From positions 293,397 to 357,396 of the forward strand of contig BPKO01000004.1 in the NCBI GenBank assembly GCA_026005175.1: 64,000 nucleotides of DNA, in the 5' to 3' direction. The position numbers and the translations under genes were made by a program. A model generated the notes under the pieces. The model made no database searches. It was not told the DNA's origin and saw nothing but the letters and a program-made list of their open reading frames with translations. Below are positions 17,050-26,365 of this stretch, piece after piece. Position 1 is the first letter of the stretch, and the number at the start of each line of letters is the position of its first letter. The stretch comes from Candidatus Tectimicrobiota bacterium (lineage in GTDB: Bacteria > Tectomicrobia > Entotheonellia > Entotheonellales > Entotheonellaceae).

Positions 17050-18266
17050 TGAGGGCGGGCGCAGACCGCAAGCCGCTGGACCCCCTGCTGGTGCTCGAGC
17101 TCACCGAGGGGCAGGCCGGCGCCACCTGCACGCAGGTGCTGGCCTGGCTTGGCGCCCGGGTGATCAAAGTGGAACCACCCCAGGGCGAGCCCGGCCGCCG
17201 GGTGGGCGAGGGGGTCGATCCGCAGGTGGGTGGGGTCTTCTTCTTCCTGCACAACACCAACAAGCAAAGCATTACCCTCAACCTGCACCACCCCCGCGGC
17301 CCGGCGCTGCTTACGCAGCTGGTAGCCAAGGCCGACGTGGTGGTGGACAACCTGAAGCCGGGCACCCTGGAGCGCCTGGGCTTGCCGTACGCCCGCCTCC
17401 GCGAAGCCAACCCCACCCTCATCTACGCCACCCTCTCCGGCTTTGGCAGCGACGGCCCTTACCGCGCCTTTCCCTGCACCGAAGCGGTGGCGGAAGCCCT
17501 GGGCGGCGGCTTGGGCACCACCGGCTTCCCCCACCGGCCCCCTACCCTGCCCCGCAGCGACGCCGGCGAAAGCGGCGCCGGCCTGCACGCCGCCCTGGCT
17601 ATTCTGGCCGCGGTGGCCGACTGCCTCGACACCGGCCGCGGCCACCAGGTGGAGGTGACGATGCAAGAGGCGGTGGTCAATCTGGTGCGCACCCGCCTGT
17701 GGCCGACCTACATCACCGGCAAGCCCTACCCGCGCCAAGGCAACGACTTGCTCACCGTGCCCGGCGGCACGTATCCCTGCAAGCCGGGCGGCCCCAACGA
17801 CTACGTCTACGTCTTTGTCCACCCCGACGTGCCCGCCATGTGGCACGGTTGCCTGCGCGCCATGGGCCGCGAAGACCTCATCGGCGACCCGCGCTACGAG
17901 GAGGCCCGCGCCCGCATGGCACGGCGTGAAGAAGTGGAAAAGCTCTTCACCGACTGGAGCCTAACCCTGGACAAGCGCCAGGTCATGGAAGCCCTGGGGC
18001 GCCACGGGGTGCCTTGCGGCGCGGTGCTCGACAGCGCCGAGCTGCTCGACGACCCGCACCTGCAAGCGCGCGGCTTCTTCGTGCCGCTTGCGCATCCCCA
18101 CTACGGCCGCCTCTCCGTGCCCGGCTGCCCCATCCGCCTCGACGACACCCCTGCGGCGCTCACTCCTCCGCCGCGGCTTGGCGCCGACAACGCCGCGGTC
18201 TACGGCGAGCTGCTGGGCCTGACGCCGGCGCAGCTCGAGCAGCTACGGCACGAAGGGGTGATCTGA
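17049..18266 (+). CDS. CaiB/BaiF family CoA-transferase (class III), second copy
   Basis: 405 residues, clearly a diverged tandem duplicate of the preceding gene (VLAWLGARVIKVEPPQGE, NNTNKQSITLNLH-type segments, PSDAGESGAGLHA-like active-site region with Asp conserved). Its ATG overlaps the upstream TGA. Paired class III transferase genes with tight coupling occur as heteromeric enzymes such as succinyl-CoA:benzylsuccinate or mesaconyl transferases; whether these two pair is inference. The dienelactone hydrolase gene follows 23 bp later. Confidence 0.88.
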   Translation: MRAGADRKPLDPLLVLELTEGQAGATCTQVLAWLGARVIKVEPPQGEPGRRVGEGVDPQVGGVFFFLHNTNKQSITLNLHHPRGPALLTQLVAKADVVVDNLKPGTLERLGLPYARLREANPTLIYATLSGFGSDGPYRAFPCTEAVAEALGGGLGTTGFPHRPPTLPRSDAGESGAGLHAALAILAAVADCLDTGRGHQVEVTMQEAVVNLVRTRLWPTYITGKPYPRQGNDLLTVPGGTYPCKPGGPNDYVYVFVHPDVPAMWHGCLRAMGREDLIGDPRYEEARARMARREEVEKLFTDWSLTLDKRQVMEALGRHGVPCGAVLDSAELLDDPHLQARGFFVPLAHPHYGRLSVPGCPIRLDDTPAALTPPPRLGADNAAVYGELLGLTPAQLEQLRHEGVI

Positions 18267-18289
18267 CTCCGCAGCAAGAGGAGACCCTT

Positions 18290-19000
18290 ATGCCCGCCCG
18301 CACGCAGTCGCTTCCGGTCGATGGCCAGCCCATGGACGTCTACCTCTCTGCCCCCGAGGGCCCCGGCCCCTTTCCGGCGGTGGTGGTCATCCAGCACGCC
18401 GGCGGGGTGGACCCGTTTATCCGCAGCATCTGCGACCGCCTGGCGGCAGCCGGCTACCTGGCTGCCGCCCCCGACCTCTACCACCGCCTGCCGCCGCACC
18501 TCGAGCCCAGCGCCCGCCGGCAGCAGCTCAAGGACGCCGAAATCATCGCCGACGTCAACGCCACCGTCGACTTCCTGCGCCAGGACCCCCTCGCCGACGG
18601 CGCCCGCCTGGGCATTCTTGGCTTCTGCATGGGCGGCCGCGTCGTCTACCTCATGGCCACCGTCAACCCCCACTTCAAGGCGGCAGTGGCTTACTACGGC
18701 GGCAACCTCATGGTGCCCTGGGGCGAAGGCGCCGAGGCGCCCTTTGCCCGCACCCGCTACCTGCACTGCCCGCTGCTTTTCCACTTCGGCGAGGAAGACC
18801 CCAACCCCTCTCTGGCCGACATGGAAAAGCTCGATGCCGAGCTCACCCGCTACGACAAGCCCCACGAGTTCTACGTCTACCCGCGCGCCGGCCACGCCTT
18901 CATGGACTTCACCAACCCGCAGCGCTATCGTAAGGAGGCGGCCGAGGCCTCGTGGCCGCGCACGCTCGACTTCCTGGCCCGCCACCTGGGCGCGGCCTAA
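18290..19000 (+). CDS. Dienelactone hydrolase family protein
   Basis: 236 residues. Alpha/beta hydrolase of the dienelactone hydrolase group with a cysteine nucleophile: GFCMGGRVVYLM (Cys), FGEEDPNPSL (Asp) and RAGHAFMDF (His) give the full Cys-Asp-His triad. N-terminal MDVYLSAPEGPGPFPAVVVI and HAGGVDPFI fit the family. The classical enzyme opens 4-carboxymethylene-butenolide in chloroaromatic catabolism; many family members act on other esters. The ATG at 18290 has GAGGAG upstream. It sits between the CoA-transferase pair and the CMD-like gene, probably in one operon. Confidence 0.9.
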   Translation: MPARTQSLPVDGQPMDVYLSAPEGPGPFPAVVVIQHAGGVDPFIRSICDRLAAAGYLAAAPDLYHRLPPHLEPSARRQQLKDAEIIADVNATVDFLRQDPLADGARLGILGFCMGGRVVYLMATVNPHFKAAVAYYGGNLMVPWGEGAEAPFARTRYLHCPLLFHFGEEDPNPSLADMEKLDAELTRYDKPHEFYVYPRAGHAFMDFTNPQRYRKEAAEASWPRTLDFLARHLGAA

Positions 19001-19024
19001 CCTCGCTTGCCGGAGGATCTTGCG

Positions 19025-19846
19025 ATGGAAACCGTTCGCTTGCTCGCCGACCACGAATTTCCCCCTGAGCTGCAGCGCTACCTGGAAGGCACCAAGGCCT
19101 GGTTCAACATCGATTACATTCCCAAGATGACCCGCGTCCTGGCCTACCAGCCCGAGATGTCGCGCACCCACGGCCGCTGCAGCCGCCGCGCCATGAGCGA
19201 CGGCGTGCTCAGCCGCGCCCAGAAGGAAATGCTCGCCGTGGCCGTAAGCGCCATCAACGCCTGCGACTACTGAACCGTGGCCCACACTGCAGCCGGGAAG
19301 CTGCAGGGCTACGCCGACGACGCCTACTGGTACGAAGCCGCTTACGCCTACGGGGTCGCCAACGGCATCAACGCCGTGGCCGACAGCCTGCGCCTGCCGC
19401 TCGACTTCTCCGAAGCGCCCGCGCGCCAGCCCCTGGTGCCGCTGCTGGAGCCAGACGCCGCCCCCAGCGGCGTGCGCCACCTTTACGAGGAAATCCTCGA
19501 CTTTTACCAGTGCCCACGCGTCCCCAGCATTTTCCGCGCCCTCGCCCACGACGAAGGCTACCTGCGCGACTACTGGGGGGCGGTGCGCTTTGTCTTCTCC
19601 GACGGCCGCCTCGACCGCCTCACCAAGGAAGCGGTGGCCCTGGCCGCCTCGATGGCAGCGCGCTCGGACTACGGCGTCGACTTGCACCTGCGGGAAGTGC
19701 GGCGCCTGGGGCTGAGCGAGCAAGGGGTACTGGAAATCGTGCAGGTGGTGCAGCTCTTCAGCTGCTACACCAAAATGGCCGACGGCCTGCAGCTCGAGCC
19801 CGACTTCACTCGCCTGCTGCACGCCGCCAAAGCGCCTAAGCCATAA
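19025..19846 (+). CDS. CMD/AhpD-like protein, candidate selenoprotein (in-frame TGA at codon 83)
   Basis: 273 residues if TGA at 19271-19273 is read as selenocysteine. ATG 19025 follows GGAGGATC. The N-terminal half carries the carboxymuconolactone decarboxylase/AhpD redox motif: EMLAVAVSAINACDY, then TGA, then TVAHTAAGK. Family members have C-x-x-C-x-x-x-H here, so the TGA replaces exactly the second cysteine (C80, U83, H87). The same frame stays open from the ATG to 19846 apart from this codon. The C-terminal half is a second, degenerate CMD repeat (LTKEAVALAASMAARSDYGVDLH) without the cysteines. AhpD-like selenoproteins are known in bacteria. A hairpin with SECIS-like spacing follows the TGA. 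Without selenium the protein would stop just before its active-site residue. Confidence 0.82.
19271..19306 (+). promoter_or_regulatory. Candidate Sec codon with bacterial SECIS hairpin
   Basis: TGA at 19271-19273, then CTGCAGC (19287-19293) paired perfectly with GCTGCAG (19300-19306) around the loop CGGGAA (19294-19299). The loop starts 20 bases after the TGA and has G as its second base. Both properties fit the usual bacterial SECIS rules (apical loop roughly 16-37 bases after UGA, a G in the first two loop positions). The hairpin lies inside the coding frame, as bacterial SECIS elements do. Confidence 0.65.
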
Positions 19847-22209
19847 CCCCGGCCGCGGCCAGGCGGGCAAGCTCGGCGGCAGAAAGCCCCAGCAAGCCGC
19901 GAAAGACCGCCTCGTTGGCCGCCCCCAGCGGCCCGGCCGCGCCCCGCACCTCGCCCGGGGTGGCGTGCAGCCGCACCGTGAGGCCGGGATGCTCGAGGCA
20001 GCCAAGGTCGGGGTGTGCCAGGACCACCGGGTAGTTGCGGGCGCGCAGCTGCACGTCGCGCCACAGGTCCTCGGCGGTCTGCACCACCCCGGCCGGGATG
20101 CCTGCCGCCTGCAGCTGGCGCATTACCTGAAAAGGGGTCTGCTCGCGCGTCCAGGCGCTCAGGCGGGCGTCGAGCTCGTCGTGGCGTGCCCAGCGCCCTG
20201 CTGCCGTGGCCAGGCCGGGATCGCTGGCCAGGGCGTCGTCGCCCAGCAGGCGGGCCAGCGCCTGCCAGTGGGTGTCGGTGGGGCAGCTGATCACGCACCA
20301 GGCCTCATGGCCGCGGCAGGGGTAGCAGCCCTGCGGCACGGCGTTGGGGTCGCGGTTGCCGCGCGGCGCTGCCGCCACGCCGGTGGCAAAGTACTCGAGG
20401 TAGGCGGGCTCCAGGGCGGCCAGGGTGGCTTCCACCTGGGCAATCTCCACGTGCTGCCCCTCGCCGGTGCGCGCCCGGTGGTGCAGGGCGGCGAGCACCG
20501 CCACCGCCAGGGTGGCGGCGACGAGGTAGTCGGGCTGGGCGACCTTGACGCGGGCGTTGGGGGGCGAGTCGGGATAGCCCCACAGCTGGGACATGCCGGT
20601 ATAGGCCATGAGCGGCCCGCCAAAGCTGACGAAGTGGCTGTGCGGCCCGCTGCGGCCAAAGCCAGGCATGCTCACCATGATGAGGTCGGGGCGCACCTGG
20701 CACAGCTCGGGATAGTCCAGGCCGTAGCGGCGCAGCACCCGCGGGCTGAAGTTCTCCACCACCACGTCGCTCACCGCCACCAGCCGCCGCAGCAGTGCCT
20801 GCCCTTCGGGGTGCTGGAAGTTGAGGGTGATGGGGTGCTTGCCGCGGTTGACCTCCTCGTAGCCCGGGTTGCCCGGCTGGCGGCCGTCGGGGTACTTGCC
20901 GGTTTCCACTTTGATCACCTCGGCACCAAAGTCAGCCAGGTAGCGGGTGCCGTAAGGACCGGCCCAGGCGCGGCTGAGGTCCAGGACGCGCACCCCGGCC
21001 AGCGGCGGCCGCCGCCGCTCCACCGCGGCTGGCGCTGCAGCCGGCGGCGGTGCCGTCGCCAGGGCAGCCAGCACTTCGGCCTGGTGCTCGCCCGGCTGCG
21101 GCGCCGGGCGGCGAATGCGCAGCGGCGAGGCGGGGGCGCGGAACATGGGGCCGGTGGTGCGCAGGGCGCCAAACGGCGGCTGCTCGAAGGTGACGAAAAA
21201 GCCCCGCGCCTGCAGGTGCTCATTGGCCGCCACTTCGGCCATCCCCGACCAGGGGGCCGCCGGGATGCCGTGGCGCTGCAGCGTGTGGGTGAGCGTCCAG
21301 CAGTCAAAGCGCGCCGTGAATTCCTCCAGCACGGGGTCCACCCGCTCCGGGTGCTCGTTGCGGTAGTCGGCGTCGCGCAGCGCCGGATCGGCCAGCCGCG
21401 GGTCGCCCGCCACCGCCACCAGCTTCTCCCACAGGTGGGGCATGAGGGTGGCGATGAAGACGTAGCCGTCGCGGCAGCGGTAGTAGCCGTTGGGGGGCAT
21501 GAAGTTGCGCGCCCCGATGCGGTACGGGATGTCGCTCCATAGGCCGTAATTGACCAGCAGGAAGTAGAGGTGGGCCAGCACCTCGTGCACGCTCACTTCC
21601 ACCAGCTGGCCGCGGCCGCTGCGGCGGCGCTCCCATAGGGCCAGCAGGGTGCCGTAGGCGGCGTGCAGGCTGGCCAAGTACAGCCCCTGCTCGCAAGGCG
21701 ACACGCAAGGCGGGCGGGTGTCGTCGCCCTGGATGTACATGAGGCCGCCCATCGCCTCGGCCACCAGGTTGTTGCCCTCATAGGCGCGGTAAGGGCCGCT
21801 GAGGCCAAAGGGGGTGAGCGACGTCCACACCAGGTGCGGGTAGAGGCGCGGCAGCCCCTCCAGGTCGAGGCCGCGCGCCGCCCAGGCCTCCAGGCCCTCG
21901 CTGCTTACCACCACGTCGGCCTGCGCCAGCAAGGCGCGCAGGCGCTCCTGGTCCTGGCGCTGCGTCAGGTCGAGGAGGATGCTGCGCTTGTTCAGGTTGG
22001 CGCGCAGGAAAGGAAGGCTGAGGCGCGCCTTGCCGGCAGCAAGAAACGGCCCCTGCTGGCGGCTGGGGTCGCCGCCAGGGGGCTCCACTTTGAGCACCTC
22101 GGCACCCAGATCGCCCAGGAAGCGGCCCACCAGAGCCCCAAGGGGGGGTGGTCACTTCCAGGACGCGCACCCCGTGCAGGGCACCAGGGAGATCAGAAGC
22201 AGCGGGCAT
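19836..22209 (-). CDS. Double-domain CaiB/BaiF CoA-transferase (one frame break)
   Basis: About 790 residues: two class III CoA-transferase domains fused (about 1-350 and 370-790). ATG 22209 has GGAG five bases upstream. The first 20 codons (ALHGVRVLEVTTP) are joined to the rest (LGALVGRFLGDLGAEVLKVE) by deleting one base from the seven-C run near 22146. Domain two keeps the expected active-site Asp (QPDYLVAATLAVAVLAALHH). Domain one has CEQGLYLASLHAAYG at that place, without an Asp, and may be structural. Such fused proteins probably replace the dimer of the single-domain enzymes. Convergent with the CMD-like gene (11-bp overlap). Substrate unknown. Confidence 0.85.
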
Positions 22210-22357
22210 CGGGACTCCAGGCACACATGGGGCTTTGGCACGTCTGCGGAATATACCACGCGCCGCCGGCCGCGGTCAAAACACCACCGGTCCTTCCCGG
22301 CTTGACATTCCTCTCCAGGGGGGCTGCCGATCAAGACGGCAGACATCATGACCGCCC

Positions 22358-22817
22358 ACAAGCACGATCGGCATCGGCTTTGCCGGCATTGTCACCCTCA
22401 CGGTCAATTCCTGCCTGTGGCCGCTGCTGCTCAACGGGCTGACGGGCTTCCGTGCCGTGCCCCGCACTACCTGGAAGTGGGGCAAAACACCGGCCTGCGC
22501 CGCCTGCGCCCGGTGGCGGCGGTGATGGTCTCTTCGGCGCTGCCATACTTGCTGGCCGGACTCAAGACCGCCTGGGTGCGCAGCTGGCGCACCGCCGTGG
22601 CCGCGGAAATGGTCTTTGGCGCCTCCCCACCAGCGGCGGCATCGGCTGGTTCATTTACAACGCCCAGTTTTTTATCGAGATGGGGCAAGTGATCGCCGGC
22701 GTCCTGCTCATCGTCGTCCTGGGGGTGCTCATCGAGCGCGGGCTGCTCGACACCCTGGAGAAGCACACGGTGGTGCGCTGGGGCATGCGGCGCCAGGCGG
22801 AAGCCCTGAGCGGCTAA
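22358..22817 (+). pseudogene. ABC transporter permease remnant (SsuC/TauC-like)
   Basis: C-terminal portion of a BPD-type permease for nitrate/sulfonate/taurine-like substrates: IGFAGIVTLTVN, NGLTGFRAVPRT, then in another frame YLEVGQNTGLRRLR and LPYLLAGLKTAWVRSWR-AVAAEMVFGA, then in a third frame SGGIGWFIYNAQFFIEMGQV and ERGLLDTLEKHTVVRWG, ending at TAA 22817. The N-terminal half with the first membrane segments is absent, with no start, and no binding protein or ATPase gene adjoins. The frame breaks could be sequencing errors, but the missing N-terminus and partners make it a gene relic. Confidence 0.75.
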
Positions 22818-22826
22818 GTGACGCCC

Positions 22827-23936
22827 TCAGCGGTCGACGCGGTAGCGCTGCACAAAGGCTTCGTCGACTTCGATGCCAAAGCCCGGCGTCTCGGGCAGCG
22901 TCACCCAGCCGTCTTGGGGCCGCGGCGGGTCAAGCGGCAAGAAGGCGCCGATGGGGTCGCGCTCGGCGCTGAAGTACTCGGGGTAGAGGCCCTGGGGCGT
23001 CGAGGCGAGCAAGTGCATGGCCAGCAGCGGCTCTTCGTGGTGGGCCATCCGCACGCCGTACGCGGCGGCGTGGGCGGCAATGCGGCGCCATTCGGTGACG
23101 CCGCCGGCCAGGGAGAGGTCGGCGTTGAGGATGTCCACCGCGCCCCCTTCGACGAGATCCCGGCAGCCCCAGCGGTGCAGCTCGCTCTGGCCGGCGGCGA
23201 CGCGCAGGCCGGTGGCAGCGCGCACGGCGCGCATGCCGCGCACCTGGTCGTACCAGTGCACCGGCTCCTCAAACCAGGCGATGTGGCAGTCGGCCACGCC
23301 GCGGGCAAAGGCAATGGCTTCCTCGACGCTGTAGCCCATGTTGGCGTCACAGGCAATGAGGAAGTCATCGCCCACCGCGGCGCGCACCCGCCGCACGCGC
23401 TCGATGTCGACGGCCGGGGGCTGCCCGCCCACTTTGAACTTCACGCCCGCGTAGCCCGCCTGGCGGTAGCCCTCGATTTCCTCGATGAGGCCCTCCACCC
23501 CCTTGCCCTCTTCGTAGTAGCCGCCGATGACGATGGGGCGCAGGCGCGTCTGCGCCGCCCCCAGCAAGCGAAACACCGGCAGGCCGGCCTGGCGCCCCAG
23601 CAGATCCCAGAGGGCGGCGTCGAGCGCCGACAGCGCCTGCATCATGACGCGCCGCCCCCTGGCCGGGAGGGTGAGGCGAAAGAGCGCTTCCCAGATGGCG
23701 GTGACGTCGCTGGGGCGGCGGCCCAGAATGCGGGGAAACAGCGTCTGGGTGAGCTGGCGGCAGACCTCGGCCTGGGCGTCGCGCTCATCGCCAATGTAGA
23801 TCTGGCCGCGCAGGCCGTCGTCGGTGCGCAGGCGCAGCAGCAAGGTGCAGCGGCGGTCAATGGCGTAGGTGCCGCCGTAAAACGTGCGCGATAAGGGAAC
23901 CGCCAGGGGAATTACCTCGGCGTGGTCAATGCGCAT
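22827..23936 (-). CDS. Mandelate racemase/muconate-lactonizing enzyme family protein
   Basis: 369 residues, enolase superfamily. N-terminal capping domain, then a TIM barrel with GVKFKVGG (the KxK-type lysine position), metal ligands in FLIACDANMGYS (Asp), AWFEEPVHWYD (Glu) and GQSELHRW (Glu), and HHEEPLLAMHLL near the end. This group abstracts a proton alpha to a carboxylate, in dehydration, racemisation or cycloisomerisation of hydroxy- or sugar acids. The ATG at 23936 starts MRIDHAEVIPLAVPL, the standard beginning. Reaction not determinable from sequence alone. Divergent from queF with 126 bp between. Confidence 0.87.
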   Translation of the reverse strand: MRIDHAEVIPLAVPLSRTFYGGTYAIDRRCTLLLRLRTDDGLRGQIYIGDERDAQAEVCRQLTQTLFPRILGRRPSDVTAIWEALFRLTLPARGRRVMMQALSALDAALWDLLGRQAGLPVFRLLGAAQTRLRPIVIGGYYEEGKGVEGLIEEIEGYRQAGYAGVKFKVGGQPPAVDIERVRRVRAAVGDDFLIACDANMGYSVEEAIAFARGVADCHIAWFEEPVHWYDQVRGMRAVRAATGLRVAAGQSELHRWGCRDLVEGGAVDILNADLSLAGGVTEWRRIAAHAAAYGVRMAHHEEPLLAMHLLASTPQGLYPEYFSAERDPIGAFLPLDPPRPQDGWVTLPETPGFGIEVDEAFVQRYRVDR

Positions 23937-24062
23937 GCCCGTCTCCTCCCAACGGCCGCAGGCCCGCCAGGGCCTTCTGCCAGCCGCTTCTGCTCCAGGG
24001 GCGGGGTTGCACCCCGTGGCAGAACGTGCCATGATTATGGCGTAAAACCAGGAGCACTTCCC

Positions 24063-24452
24063 ATGCAACGCGTCACTTCGGCTGCCGACCTCAAGGCGCT
24101 GGAGCTGCCCGCCATCGCCGTGGTGGACAACCTGGTGCGGGAACGGCGCTACACGGTGTCGTTTACCATCCCGGAGTTTACCTGCGTCTGCCCGCTCACC
24201 GGGCAGCCCGACTTTGCCACGTTTCGCATCTCGTACGTGCCCGACGCCCACCTCATCGAGCTCAAGTCGCTCAAGTTCTACATTCAGGCTTACCGCAACG
24301 TGGGCATTTTCCACGAGTTCGTCACCAACAAGATCCTCGACGACCTGGTGGCCGCCTGCCGGCCGTGGCGCATGGACATCGAAGGCGACTTCAACGTGCG
24401 CGGCGGCATCAAAACCGTGGTGCGCGCCACGTACGAGCGCCCCGCCGCCTGA
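24063..24452 (+). CDS. queF: NADPH-dependent 7-cyano-7-deazaguanine reductase QueF
   Basis: 129 residues, unimodular QueF. Reduces preQ0 to preQ1 in queuosine synthesis in the cytoplasm. Visible: FTCVCPLTGQPDFATF with the active-site Cys that forms the thioimide, the QueF signature ELKSLKFYIQAYRN, and FHEFVTNKI plus the end GDFNVRGGIKTVV. Length matches the short type. ATG 24063 is preceded by AGGAG about 10 bases upstream. No queC/D/E genes adjoin and I see no preQ1 riboswitch in the leader. Confidence 0.95.
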   Translation: MQRVTSAADLKALELPAIAVVDNLVRERRYTVSFTIPEFTCVCPLTGQPDFATFRISYVPDAHLIELKSLKFYIQAYRNVGIFHEFVTNKILDDLVAACRPWRMDIEGDFNVRGGIKTVVRATYERPAA

Positions 24453-24460
24453 GGCCTGCC

Positions 24461-26179
24461 TCAGGGGTGCTTGCACACCATGTTGAGCACCGCCGGGCGC
24501 CCTTCTTCCCGCACTGCCTTGAGCGCCCGCTCGAGCGCCGGCCGCACCTGGTCGGCGCGCTCTACCCGCTCGCCGTAGCCGCCGCTGGCCGTAACGAGCA
24601 CCTCGTAGGCGGGCGAGGGCTGTAGCTCGCTCAGGGGAAAGTGGCCGGTCTTGGCAGCCCAGCCGTGGGGGTAAAGGCTCAGGTTGGCCCGCCGCACCGC
24701 GTTCCACACCTGGTTGTTGAAAATCACCGTCAGGGTGGGCAGCTTCTGCGCCTGGGCCACGAAGTGGCAAGGCGTGGGATTGCCAAACATGTAGCTGCCG
24801 TCGCCCAGGGTGGCAATCACCAGCTTCTGCGGCGCCGCCAGCTTCACCCCCAGCGATGCCCCCAGCCCCCAGCCCAGGCCGCCGGCCGGGGAATTGCCAA
24901 AGTAAGTCCCCGGCTTCGTAAACGTCACCTGGGTGGGCACCAGGTCGTACTCGTTGACGATGATGGTCTCGTCGTCTTTGATCTCATCGAGGCAGTGCGA
25001 CACCCACAGCGGATCGAGGGGCGAGTCGTCGCGCACCGCCTCGAGGGCCTGCCGCCACGCCGCCCGCTGTTTGTCGTGGAGGGCCTGAAGGCGCTTGTAG
25101 CGCGCCGCCAGGGTGCGCTGCCGGCGGCGGCGGTAGGGTGCCAGGGCCTCGGTGAGCAGCGGGATGGCCACGGCAGAGTCGGCGCGGATGGCCAAGTCGC
25201 AGGGGAAGCTGCGGATGGGGTAGCGGCTGTAAAAGGGGTCGACCCCCAGGTGGATGACCTTGCAGGTCTCGGGGGGATTCTTCACGCTTGGAAACCAGGG
25301 CACGTCGCTGTCTACCACCAGAATGGCGTCGGCCTCCTCCAGAAACGGCTCCGGGGTAAAGCCCAGGTGCAGGGGATGGGAGGTGGGAAAGCACAGGTAG
25401 CGGCGGTTGAACTCCACCACCGGCAAGGCCAACGCCTCGGCCAGGGCCACCAGGTGCCCAACCGTTTCGGGATGGCGGCCAGCGGTGGCGGTGATGAGCA
25501 GGGGGTTCTCTGCCGCTGCCAGGATAGCTGCTGCCTCCTCGATGGCCTCGGGATGGGGATACAGGGGCGGGCCGAGGTGGCGGCGCGGCGGCGTGGAGAA
25601 GGTGAAGGCCTCGCACGGCGCGGCCAGCACCTCCCGCGGCAGCGTCAAGTACACCGGACCGCGCGGCTCGCTCATGGCCATTTCTAGGGCGCGGTCGACC
25701 ACCGCCTCAAGCTGCACCAGGTTGCGCAGCTCGTAGTCCCACTTGACGTACTCGCGCACCATGCCCGCCTGGTCAAAGGCCTCCTGCGCCCAGTGAATGT
25801 ACACGTCGCGCGCGCCGGGCAGGCCGGCTTCGGTGAGCGGCGTGCGCCCGGCGGTAAAGAGAATGGGCACCTGGTCGCGCGCCGCGTTGATGATGCCGTT
25901 GAGGGCGTTGGCCGTGCCTACGGTGACGTGCACCATGACCACCTGCGGCTTGCCCGTCACCAGGTAGTAGCCGTGGGCCATGGCCACCGCGGCGTTTTCG
26001 TGTGGTACGGTCACCGGAACGGGAGTGCGCTTGCCCTGCTCGGCAAAGCGGGCAAAGGCGTCAATAAGCGGCGCAAAGTCGGTGCCGGCATTGGCAAAGA
26101 AGTACTCGATGCCGCGTTCGTGCAGCAGCTCCAGGTACGCCTGGCCAACCGTTTCCACAGCTACCGTTTTGCGTGCCAT
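24461..26179 (-). CDS. Thiamine diphosphate-dependent enzyme (acetolactate synthase-like)
   Basis: 572 residues with the three-domain layout of pyruvate oxidase/acetolactate synthase-like TPP enzymes. N-terminal PYR domain: VPHENAAVAMAHGYY with the cofactor-activating Glu. Central domain around residues 200-340. C-terminal PP domain with GDGSYMFGNPTPCHFVAQAQ and IFNN, the GDG...NN motif binding Mg and ThDP. It lacks an adjacent ilvN regulatory subunit and lies in a catabolic region, so a decarboxylase or lyase on an organic acid (for example of the benzoylformate or oxalyl-CoA type) is as likely as acetolactate synthesis. The queF stop lies 9 bp away on the other strand. Confidence 0.88.
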   Translation of the reverse strand: MARKTVAVETVGQAYLELLHERGIEYFFANAGTDFAPLIDAFARFAEQGKRTPVPVTVPHENAAVAMAHGYYLVTGKPQVVMVHVTVGTANALNGIINAARDQVPILFTAGRTPLTEAGLPGARDVYIHWAQEAFDQAGMVREYVKWDYELRNLVQLEAVVDRALEMAMSEPRGPVYLTLPREVLAAPCEAFTFSTPPRRHLGPPLYPHPEAIEEAAAILAAAENPLLITATAGRHPETVGHLVALAEALALPVVEFNRRYLCFPTSHPLHLGFTPEPFLEEADAILVVDSDVPWFPSVKNPPETCKVIHLGVDPFYSRYPIRSFPCDLAIRADSAVAIPLLTEALAPYRRRRQRTLAARYKRLQALHDKQRAAWRQALEAVRDDSPLDPLWVSHCLDEIKDDETIIVNEYDLVPTQVTFTKPGTYFGNSPAGGLGWGLGASLGVKLAAPQKLVIATLGDGSYMFGNPTPCHFVAQAQKLPTLTVIFNNQVWNAVRRANLSLYPHGWAAKTGHFPLSELQPSPAYEVLVTASGGYGERVERADQVRPALERALKAVREEGRPAVLNMVCKHP

Positions 26180-26365
26180 GACCTGCGGCTCCTCTGCTTG
26201 CTAAGAGGGTTCTGGCCGCCCAGGGGCGCCCGCGGGCCACCAGCATACCATACTTGCGCTCTGGCCACGAGCGCTTGCCCCTGCGCCGGCGGTGCACTAC
26301 ACTGCCTCCAGGACCCAAAAGGCTTTGTGGGCTTACCCCAGAGGTTACTACGGAAGGAGCAAGCG

